From: an uncultured Bacteroidales bacterium
GTDB taxonomy: Bacteria; Bacteroidota; Bacteroidia; Bacteroidales; UBA932
Direction of reading: 5' to 3'
NCBI GenBank assembly: GCA_900317065.1
Contig: ONFK01000089.1
Location: forward strand, 1 to 6,472
DNA length: 6,472 nucleotides
The notes beneath the pieces are model-generated. The model saw only the letters and a list, made by a program, of their open reading frames with translations. It ran no database searches and was not told the DNA's origin. The position numbers were made by a program, and so were the translations under genes. Numbering within the stretch: position 1 is the stretch's first letter; each line of letters starts with the position of its first letter. Positions 1 through 5,528 of the stretch are shown here, in pieces.

Positions 1-211
1 GAGGGCCGTCGGTGCACCAGATTTCCGGAATTCCAAGCCTTGGCACCCCGGGGGAGCTGAATTTGCTCTGGGCATGGGTCATGGCTATCTTTTCTTCCAG
101 AGTAAGCTGGGAGAGGATGTCCTCTATCTGTTTTTCGGTGTCGGGAGCCTTGGGCGCGCCGCATGCGGCCGCGAGCCATATCAAGGCAAAAAGAAGATGC
201 TGTCTTTTCAT
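1..211 (-). CDS. GH3 beta-glucosidase-type lipoprotein, N-terminal fragment
   Basis: This is the first 70 codons of a gene that runs off the left edge. Residues 1-17 form a lipoprotein signal: a basic start (MKRQ), a hydrophobic stretch, then the lipobox LAAAC with Cys17 as the lipidation site. No acidic run follows the Cys, so a periplasm-facing anchor is as likely as surface export. Residues 29-70 match the start of the glycoside hydrolase family 3 catalytic domain: QLTLEEKIAMTHAQ, then VPRLGIPEIW and CTDGP. Asp68 of the DGP motif corresponds to the conserved sugar-binding Asp in the family. GH3 enzymes usually remove terminal beta-linked glucose or related sugars from oligosaccharides; the substrate cannot be told from this fragment. 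The start is chosen because it gives a complete signal peptide and sits 6 bp after a good -7 box. The gene lies 60 bp downstream of the transporter on the same strand, so some co-transcription is possible. Confidence 0.88.
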   Translation of the reverse strand, partial: MKRQHLLFALIWLAAACGAPKAPDTEKQIEDILSQLTLEEKIAMTHAQSKFSSPGVPRLGIPEIWCTDGP

Positions 212-217
212 ACCTTA

Positions 218-225
218 CAAAGATA
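218..225 (-). promoter_or_regulatory. Bacteroidota -7 promoter box for the GH3 gene
   Basis: The minus strand reads TATCTTTG, a perfect match to the Bacteroidota primary-sigma -7 consensus TAnnTTTG. It lies 6 bp upstream of the GH3 ATG and directly after a run of seven T. No convincing TTTG -33 box is seen 19-21 bp further upstream; the nearest TTG is 22 bp away. If it is used, the transcript would be leaderless or nearly so. Confidence 0.5.
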
Positions 226-271
226 ATAAAAAAACAGCATCCGAAAGCAATCGTCGAGTTTTCAAAATAAT

Positions 272-1603
272 CTATTCGTGGACATAACCGTCATCTTTGA
301 TATTCCATATAGGTATGAGCACGGCGGCACTGAACACCGCCACGCCGGACATTATTATAAAGAGATTGTTCCAGAAGCCCTGGCCGAAGGTGTCGGACAG
401 GAAGCCTATCCCAAGACCCGTGAACAGCACGCTCACATAGCAGAACAGTCCGACGAGACCTGCAGCCGCAGACGCCGCCTTCTTGGTGGCGTGCTTGCCG
501 GTCACCACGCAATAGAGGGCCTGGGGGCCATAAAGGAAGAAGCCTGCCAGTGCAAGGAGAGCCAGCATTATCACAGGGCTGGTCCCTTCCGGCAGGAAGT
601 GGATCGCAATCAGGCAGAGGGCGGTCAGCAACATCTCCACCAGACACATCTGCTGTCCCTTGCCCTTGAAGAGCTTGTCCGTCAGCCAGCCGGCAAGCAG
701 CATGCCCGCGCAGCCGCAAACCTCGAAGATGCCTATGGTCCATCCGGCAAGGGTGGGAGAAAGAGGGTTGTCTCCCTGCTGCAGAAACTTCGGTCCCCAG
801 TCAAGCACTGCGAAACGCACCACGTAGAGGAACATGTCGGAAATCGCGCAGAGCCACACGACAGGATTGCGGAAGACCATTTTCTTCACGAACTTGCGAT
901 ATTCCTCTGGAGTATCGTTGTCGTCCAGTTCCGTCTTTGTATCCGGAAGTTCCGGCAGGCCGACCGATTTCGGAGTATCGCGCAGAGTCAGGAAGATGAA
1001 AAACACACCTGCTCCGGAAATGATTGCAGGGATCCAGAAGCACCACTGCCAACTTGACGATGCCACTATCGCCCCGCAAAGCACGGCAACTATGCCTGCC
1101 CCGATTGAATGGGACATGTTCCACAGCGACATCTTGGTCGCAAGTTCCTTTGGAGGGATCCAATGAACCAGCAACCTGTTGCACGGCCCGAACCCGGCTC
1201 CCTGGAAGAGATTGTTAAGAATGATGAAAACGGCAGTGACCGTGACAAGAGTACCGACGAAATCGGGCCCTTCCGCACTTCCGCTGATCCATCGGCTTAT
1301 GGCCGGGCTCCAGCCGAAAAGAGCGTTAAGCACGACACAGGCAGTCAGGGCGATCACCAAATGCCACCGGGCATTCGCACGGTCTGCAATGAAGCCGTTA
1401 GCAAATTTACTGAGCCCGTATACCAGACCTCCCAAAGTGAGGATAAGGCCGAAGCTGGTATCCTTTATACCGTACTCCGCTCCCAGCACAGGCATGGCGA
1501 ACGAGAAGTTCTTACGCACGAAATAGAACATCGAATAGCCTATCATCGAGCAGATGATAACCTTCCACTGCCAATAGTTGAAACTCTTCTTGGTCTGCAT
1601 CAT
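272..1603 (-). CDS. MFS transporter, organophosphate:phosphate antiporter family (GlpT/UhpT-like)
   Basis: This is a 443-residue polytopic inner-membrane protein, close to the roughly 450 residues of E. coli GlpT. From known family members it should exchange a phosphorylated small molecule (glycerol-3-phosphate or a hexose phosphate) for inorganic phosphate. Family marks visible in order: YFVRKNFSFAMP with Arg30, matching the first substrate-binding arginine of GlpT; the loop FIADRANAR after TM2; MSHSIGAG, matching the GlpT segment with the functional His; the central loop starting RDTPKSVGLPE at residue 208; and VVRFAVLDWGPKFL with Arg263, matching the second binding arginine. The C-terminal half has FFLYGPQALYC and KKAASAAAGLVGLF, also typical. 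With both arginines present, an organic-phosphate or phosphate ligand is likely, but the exact substrate is not determined. UhpC-like sensors belong to the same family and cannot be excluded, although no kinase gene is adjacent. Two consecutive ATGs exist (1603 and 1600); either could be the start. Confidence 0.9.
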   Translation of the reverse strand: MMQTKKSFNYWQWKVIICSMIGYSMFYFVRKNFSFAMPVLGAEYGIKDTSFGLILTLGGLVYGLSKFANGFIADRANARWHLVIALTACVVLNALFGWSPAISRWISGSAEGPDFVGTLVTVTAVFIILNNLFQGAGFGPCNRLLVHWIPPKELATKMSLWNMSHSIGAGIVAVLCGAIVASSSWQWCFWIPAIISGAGVFFIFLTLRDTPKSVGLPELPDTKTELDDNDTPEEYRKFVKKMVFRNPVVWLCAISDMFLYVVRFAVLDWGPKFLQQGDNPLSPTLAGWTIGIFEVCGCAGMLLAGWLTDKLFKGKGQQMCLVEMLLTALCLIAIHFLPEGTSPVIMLALLALAGFFLYGPQALYCVVTGKHATKKAASAAAGLVGLFCYVSVLFTGLGIGFLSDTFGQGFWNNLFIIMSGVAVFSAAVLIPIWNIKDDGYVHE

Positions 1604-1618
1604 TATGCTGTCTTTCTA

Positions 1619-1626
1619 CAAAATTA
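1619..1626 (-). promoter_or_regulatory. Bacteroidota -7 promoter box for the MFS transporter
   Basis: The minus strand reads TAATTTTG, a perfect TAnnTTTG match, 15 bp upstream of the transporter ATG. A TTTG lies only 12 bp further upstream (1639-1642), which is too close for a standard -33 element, so the upstream element appears weak or absent. It faces away from the methyltransferase promoter in the same 92-bp intergenic region. Confidence 0.45.
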
Positions 1627-1682
1627 CACTTTAATTGGCAAATGTGCCTGATTCCCAAAGAAAAAAACGCCTAGTTTTTTCT

Positions 1683-1690
1683 TATCTTTG
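1683..1690 (+). promoter_or_regulatory. Bacteroidota -7 promoter box for the SpoU-methyltransferase operon
   Basis: TATCTTTG is a perfect TAnnTTTG match and ends 5 bp before the methyltransferase ATG; the gap is CGGAG. The region 19-21 bp upstream is A-rich and has no TTTG. The close spacing implies a very short or absent 5' leader. It probably drives both the methyltransferase and the lipoprotein that follows. Confidence 0.5.
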
Positions 1691-1695
1691 CGGAG

Positions 1696-2229
1696 ATGAA
1701 AGACCGCAAACTGCTGAATTCGGAACTCGGAAGATTAAGCGCGCAGCAATACCGCGAGGCGGAGCCGTCGGGTGTCGAGGTTATTCTCGACAATATCCGC
1801 AGCGCTCACAACGTGGGGAGCATCTTCCGGAGTTCAGACGCTTTCCGCATCGACCGCGTATGGCTGTGCGGCATTACTCCGGTGCCTCCCACCGCCGAAA
1901 TCCACAAGACCGCGCTCGGAGCGGAAGACAGTGTGAGATGGGAGCGGAAAGAGAATGCCGAAGATGCCGTAAAGGCGCTCCAGGCGCAGGGTTTCACGGT
2001 TTTTGCCGTGGAGCAGACCGAGCATTCCATAAAACTCGGGGAGTTCCGCTGCGAGTCTGGCAAGAAATATGCATTTGTATTCGGAAACGAGGTCGACGGC
2101 GTCAGCCAGGAGGTGGTAAACCTCTGCGATGCATCGCTTGAAATACCGCAGTTCGGCACCAAGCACTCCCTCAACGTAAGCGTATGCGCGGGAGTGGTGC
2201 TCTGGGCCGCCACAAAAGACAAACTTTAA
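1696..2229 (+). CDS. TrmH/SpoU-family RNA 2'-O-ribose methyltransferase
   Basis: This is a complete 177-residue protein, the usual size for the short SpoU-domain methyltransferases of Bacteroidota that lack the extra N-terminal RNA-binding domain. The family transfers a methyl group from S-adenosylmethionine to the 2'-hydroxyl of a ribose in tRNA or rRNA, using a trefoil-knotted SPOUT fold that works as a dimer. All three SpoU motifs are visible. Motif 1, LDNIRSAHNVGSIFRSSDAF (31-50), holds the conserved Asn39 and Arg45. Motif 2, FVFGNEVDGVS (127-137), binds the cofactor. Motif 3, IPQFGTKHSLNVSVCAG (150-166), forms the knot and has the conserved Ser158-Leu-Asn160. EIHKTALGAEDSV (68-80) is also typical of Bacteroidota members. 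The target nucleotide cannot be assigned from sequence, so no gene symbol is given. The start is fixed by motif spacing and by the adjacent -7 box. Confidence 0.92.
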   Translation: MKDRKLLNSELGRLSAQQYREAEPSGVEVILDNIRSAHNVGSIFRSSDAFRIDRVWLCGITPVPPTAEIHKTALGAEDSVRWERKENAEDAVKALQAQGFTVFAVEQTEHSIKLGEFRCESGKKYAFVFGNEVDGVSQEVVNLCDASLEIPQFGTKHSLNVSVCAGVVLWAATKDKL

Positions 2230-2240
2230 AATTTATCGAT

Positions 2241-2744
2241 ATGAAAACCTTGAAATTATTGATTCCCGCAATCGCAGTCCTGGCTCTTCTTCAGGGTTGC
2301 ACCAAGGAGTACATCACCAAGCAGTACATCACCCAGGAATATAACGGTGCCCAGGTATACGCGCGCGACTATACAATCAATCCCAAGGATTGGATACGCA
2401 TTGAGGGCGCCAACAATCCGGGCTTCGACAACTATCTCTATGCCGAATTCGACAATCCGGACATCACCAAGGACGTGGTGGACAACGGCACCGTCCAGGC
2501 CTTCATCTACACCATTTACGATGTAGCGAAAAACCTCGGCAGCTGGAACCCTCTCCCCTATCTGTATCCTCTTGAAATCAAGACAACCGATGAGGGAGGC
2601 AAAGAAGAAATCCTGATCGCGCCCGAGAATACCCGCTTCGAGTATAACGAAGGCACGGTGACTTTCATCATTCAGGATCTTGACGGGTACGACCCCGAAG
2701 ACATTACCAACAGCATGTCGATCAAGGTCTGCGTGACAATATAA
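2241..2744 (+). CDS. Small lipoprotein of unknown function
   Basis: This is a 167-residue protein. The first 20 residues form a lipoprotein signal peptide: MKTLK, a hydrophobic core IPAIAVLALL, then LQGC with Cys20 as the lipidation site. I chose the ATG at 2241 over the in-frame ATG at 2184 because the longer form would place 19 residues, read from inside the methyltransferase gene, before the signal peptide. After the Cys comes TKEYITKQYITQEY, a short tandem repeat that could act as a spacer to the membrane. The remaining ~130 residues are acidic, rich in Tyr, Asn and Asp, and look like a secreted beta-rich domain: NYLYAEFDNPDIT, NGTVQAFIYTIYD, PLPYLYPLEI, GTVTFIIQDLDG. The overall pattern resembles uncharacterised Bacteroidales lipoproteins, but I recognise no named domain or catalytic motif. 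The 11-bp gap after the methyltransferase and the lack of a separate -7 box suggest co-transcription. It ends 13 bp before the shared terminator. Confidence 0.82.
   Translation: MKTLKLLIPAIAVLALLQGCTKEYITKQYITQEYNGAQVYARDYTINPKDWIRIEGANNPGFDNYLYAEFDNPDITKDVVDNGTVQAFIYTIYDVAKNLGSWNPLPYLYPLEIKTTDEGGKEEILIAPENTRFEYNEGTVTFIIQDLDGYDPEDITNSMSIKVCVTI
2307..2336 (+). repeat. 15-bp tandem duplication within the lipoprotein gene
   Basis: Two adjacent 15-bp units encode EYITK (residues 23-27) and QYITQ (28-32), and a partial third (EY) follows. The core TACATCACC is identical in both copies. It lies just after the lipidated Cys, where Bacteroidota surface lipoproteins often carry low-complexity tethers. 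Confidence 0.5.
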
Positions 2745-2757
2745 GTTTACCTATAAT

Positions 2758-2795
2758 AAAAAGAATGGCTGTCGGACCGGCAGCCATTCTTTTTT
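2758..2795. terminator. Bidirectional intrinsic terminator between convergent genes
   Basis: An 11-bp perfect stem (2761-2771 with 2781-2791, AAGAATGGCTG/CAGCCATTCTT) extends inward by a T-G wobble and two G-C pairs to a 3-nt loop. It extends outward as A-T pairs (2758-2760 with 2792-2794). The six-T run at 2790-2795 serves the plus-strand lipoprotein transcript. The five-A run at 2758-2762 gives the U-tract for the minus-strand PPDK transcript. It sits 13 bp past one stop codon and a few bp past the other. Confidence 0.85.
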
Positions 2796-2798
2796 GTT

Positions 2799-5519
2799 TT
2801 ATTTCTCCTGCTCGATCGCAGCCTGCGCGGCGGCGAGGCGGGCGATAGGAACGCGGAACGGTGAGCAACTCACGTAGTCGACTCCGATCTTGTTGAAGAA
2901 GCGTACGGAATCGGGATCTCCGCCGTGTTCGCCGCAGACGCCGCACTTGAGGTCGGCGCGCTTGCTGCGTCCGTTCTGGATACCGTATTCGACGAGTTTG
3001 CCTACACCCTTAACATCGATGGTCTGGAAAGGATCCGCATCCAGGATCTTGTTGCCGAGGTAGTCGCCCATGAAGGTGCCTACATCGTCGCGGCTGAAGC
3101 CGAAGGTCATCTGGGTAAGGTCGTTGGTACCGAAGCTGAAGAACTCGGCGGTACGTGCCATACGGTCGGCGGTGAGGGCGGCGCGGGGGATCTCGATCAT
3201 TGTACCGAAGTGATACTCGATCTGCATTCCTCCGAAGTGTGCCTCGACCTCTGCGAGTATACGGTCGCAGATCGCCTTCTGGAAGCTGAGCTCACGTGCG
3301 GAGATGGTGACGGGAATCATGATCTCGGGCTGGGGATGCAGGCCTTCGCGCTGAAGTTCTGCGGTAGCCTCGAAGATGGCCCTGTACTGGGTCTCGGCGA
3401 TGAGAGGATAGGTGACGTGCAGACGCACTCCGCGGTGACCCATCATAGGGTTGATCTCGTGGAGGTTGTCGCCACGCTTCTCGACTTCACCAACGGAAAC
3501 GCCAAGTTCCTTCGCGATTTCCAGTTTTTTGTCCTCGGTCTTTGGAACGAACTCGTGGAGAGGCGGGTCGAGCAGACGGAACACGACCGGTTTGCCGTCC
3601 ATCACCTTGAGGGTGCTCTTGACGGATGCCTTGATGAAAGGCATGAGTTCTGCGAGAGCAGCGCGACGCTCTTCTTCGGTAGATGAAAGGATCATCTTGC
3701 GGAGCTTGGTGAGAGGGGTCTCGGAGTTGCGTCCGTAGAACATGTGCTCGATACGGAAGAGGCCGATGCCCTCTGCACCGAACTTGAGTGCGCGGTCGGC
3801 ATCTTCAGGAGTATCCGCATTGGTGCGGATTCCGAGCCTGCGGTATTTGTCGACGATGTTCATGAACTTGATGAAGAGAGGATTCTCGCTTGCATCCATG
3901 GTGTCGATCTTGGCACCGTAGACGAAGCCCTTGCTGCCGTTAAGGGAGAACCACTCGCCTTCCTTGTAGACCTTGTCGGATCCTTCGAAGGAAACGGTCT
4001 TCGCGGCGAAGTTGATCTTCATCGCCTCGCAGCCCACGATGCAGCACTTGCCCCAGCCGCGTGCAACGAGTGCAGCGTGGGATGTCATGCCGCCGCGGGT
4101 GGTAAGGATACCTGCGGAAGCGCGCATGCCTTCGATATCTTCGGGAGAAGTCTCCTCACGGATGAGGATGGTCTTCTTGCCTGCGGCTGCGGCTGCCATT
4201 GCGGCCTCGGAGGTGAACACGATGGTTCCCACAGCTCCGCCCGGAGATGCGGGCAGGCCCTTGGCGATGACTGCGGCCTTCTTCTCTGAAGCGGGGTTGA
4301 GCACGGGGTGCAGGATCTCGTCGAGCTGTGCGGGAGATACGCGCATCACAGCGGTACGCTCGTCAATCATGCCTTCTTCGAGCATGTCCATGGCCATCTG
4401 CAGGGCGGCGATGCCGGTGCGCTTGCCGATACGGCACTGGAGCATCCAGAGCTTGCCTTCCTGAATGGTGAACTCGATGTCCTGCATGTCATGGAAGTGG
4501 CTCTCGAGCTTGAGGCGGATTGCGTCGAGTTCTGCGTAGACCTCGGGCATCGCCTTCTCGAGGCTCTGCAGGTGCTTGTTATGATCGGTCTTGGTGGCCT
4601 CGTTCAGAGGGTTGGGGGTACGGATACCGGCAACCACGTCTTCGCCCTGGGCATTGATGAGCCATTCGCCGTAGAACTTGTTGTCGCCGGAAGCAGGGTT
4701 GCGGCTGAACGCCACGCCCGTTGCGGAGGTATTGCCCATGTTTCCGAACACCATGCTCTGCACATTTACAGCGGTTCCCCAGTCATCGGGAATCTTCTCG
4801 ATGCGGCGGTAAGCGATGGCACGCTTTCCGTTCCAGCTCTTGAACACTCCGCCGATGGAGCCCCAAAGCTGAGCCTCGGCGGTATCGGGGAATTCCACTC
4901 CGAGAACTTCCTTGACCTTTGCCTTGAACTTGTCGCAGAGATCCTTGAGTTCTTCTGCGGTGATGTCGGTGTCGGACTTGTAGCCCTTTGCATCCTTGAG
5001 CTCCTGCATCATGCGGTCGAGCTGCTGGCGGATTCCCTGTCCGTCCTCGGGCTCGATGCCCTCGGCCTTCTCCATGACGACGTCGGAGTACATCATGATG
5101 AGGCGCCTGTATGCATCATACACGAAACGGGGGTTGCCGGTCTTCTTTATCATTCCGGGGAGAGTCGCGGAGCAGAGGCCGATATTGAGGATGGTGTCCA
5201 TCATACCCGGCATGGAGCTGCGGGCGCCGGAACGGCAGCTTACGAGGAGGGGATCTTCGGTATCACCGAATTTCTTGCCCATAAGTTTCTCTGTTGCTGC
5301 AAGGGCTTCCGCTACTTCGCCCTTGAGTTCTGCTGAATAACCACCGCCAAGCTGGTAATACTCGGCACAGCATTCTGTTGTAATGGTAAATCCGGCAGGA
5401 ACCGGCATACCGAGGCGGCTCATTTCCGCCAGGTTCGCTCCCTTTCCACCAAGGAGCTCTCGCATGGATCCGTCGCCCTCTGCGGTCTTGCCGCCAAAGC
5501 GATAAACCCTCTTTTTCAT
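2799..5519 (-). CDS. ppdK: Pyruvate, phosphate dikinase (PPDK)
   Basis: This is a complete 906-residue cytoplasmic enzyme of normal bacterial PPDK length. It interconverts pyruvate + ATP + Pi and PEP + AMP + PPi, serving glycolysis or gluconeogenesis in anaerobes. Domains in order: an N-terminal ATP-binding domain with GGKGANLAEMSRLGMPVPAGF and the SCRSGARSSMPGMMDTILN segment; a swivelling phosphohistidine domain with TRGGMTSHAALVARG, His481 being the phosphorylated residue; and a C-terminal PEP/pyruvate TIM barrel with GIGLFRIEHMF (Arg589), INPMMGHRGVRL, FGTNDLTQMTFGFSRDD and GVCGEHGGDP (Cys862, the catalytic acid). It ends with VSCSPFRVPIARLAAAQAAI, as in other PPDKs. All key residues are present, with spacing close to Clostridium symbiosum PPDK. 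I start at MKKRVYRFGG because family members begin there. An ATG 9 bp upstream (5528, adding MSD) is possible. The frame stays open to 5879, but that part is antisense to the peptidase gene and has no PPDK similarity. No promoter is visible upstream, because the peptidase gene begins at once. Confidence 0.97.
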   Translation of the reverse strand: MKKRVYRFGGKTAEGDGSMRELLGGKGANLAEMSRLGMPVPAGFTITTECCAEYYQLGGGYSAELKGEVAEALAATEKLMGKKFGDTEDPLLVSCRSGARSSMPGMMDTILNIGLCSATLPGMIKKTGNPRFVYDAYRRLIMMYSDVVMEKAEGIEPEDGQGIRQQLDRMMQELKDAKGYKSDTDITAEELKDLCDKFKAKVKEVLGVEFPDTAEAQLWGSIGGVFKSWNGKRAIAYRRIEKIPDDWGTAVNVQSMVFGNMGNTSATGVAFSRNPASGDNKFYGEWLINAQGEDVVAGIRTPNPLNEATKTDHNKHLQSLEKAMPEVYAELDAIRLKLESHFHDMQDIEFTIQEGKLWMLQCRIGKRTGIAALQMAMDMLEEGMIDERTAVMRVSPAQLDEILHPVLNPASEKKAAVIAKGLPASPGGAVGTIVFTSEAAMAAAAAGKKTILIREETSPEDIEGMRASAGILTTRGGMTSHAALVARGWGKCCIVGCEAMKINFAAKTVSFEGSDKVYKEGEWFSLNGSKGFVYGAKIDTMDASENPLFIKFMNIVDKYRRLGIRTNADTPEDADRALKFGAEGIGLFRIEHMFYGRNSETPLTKLRKMILSSTEEERRAALAELMPFIKASVKSTLKVMDGKPVVFRLLDPPLHEFVPKTEDKKLEIAKELGVSVGEVEKRGDNLHEINPMMGHRGVRLHVTYPLIAETQYRAIFEATAELQREGLHPQPEIMIPVTISARELSFQKAICDRILAEVEAHFGGMQIEYHFGTMIEIPRAALTADRMARTAEFFSFGTNDLTQMTFGFSRDDVGTFMGDYLGNKILDADPFQTIDVKGVGKLVEYGIQNGRSKRADLKCGVCGEHGGDPDSVRFFNKIGVDYVSCSPFRVPIARLAAAQAAIEQEK

Positions 5520-5528
5520 GTCTGACAT
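5517..5528. other. Probable chimeric junction between two genomes (palindromic microhomology)
   Basis: The PPDK start (CAT at 5517-5519 on the plus strand) and the peptidase start (ATG at 5518-5520) overlap by two bases in opposite directions. The 11 bases ATGTC-T-GACAT (5518-5528) form a perfect palindrome around one central base, so both strands read ATG TCx GAC AT. There is no intergenic DNA. Sequence to the left is Bacteroidota-like; sequence to the right looks Negativicutes-like. Inferred to be an assembly or amplification join; a real divergent arrangement is not strictly excluded. Confidence 0.6.

Noticed and set aside
212..271. Possible terminator between the MFS transporter and the GH3 gene (run of seven T on the minus strand)
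   Set aside because: I could not find a stem of useful length before the T-run; the run more likely belongs to the AT-rich promoter region of the GH3 gene.
12..287. Plus-strand frame of 91 codons over the left end
   Set aside because: It is antisense to the GH3 lipoprotein start and runs through its promoter and the intergenic gap; it has no credible features of its own.
278..1651. Plus-strand open frames opposite the MFS transporter
   Set aside because: Their translations are rich in Arg, Gln, His and Glu and match nothing recognisable, while the minus-strand frame gives a complete transporter with family motifs.
2184..2240. Earlier start for the lipoprotein, overlapping the methyltransferase gene
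   Set aside because: It would bury the signal peptide behind 19 residues read out of frame from the methyltransferase. The ATG at 2241 gives a standard lipoprotein signal.
2925..5336. Long plus-strand open frames opposite PPDK (2925-3686, 3744-4289, 4308-5336)
   Set aside because: They are antisense shadows caused by the GC-rich codon use of PPDK. Their translations are Leu/Glu/Asp/His/Val-rich without recognisable motifs, and the minus-strand protein is conserved throughout.
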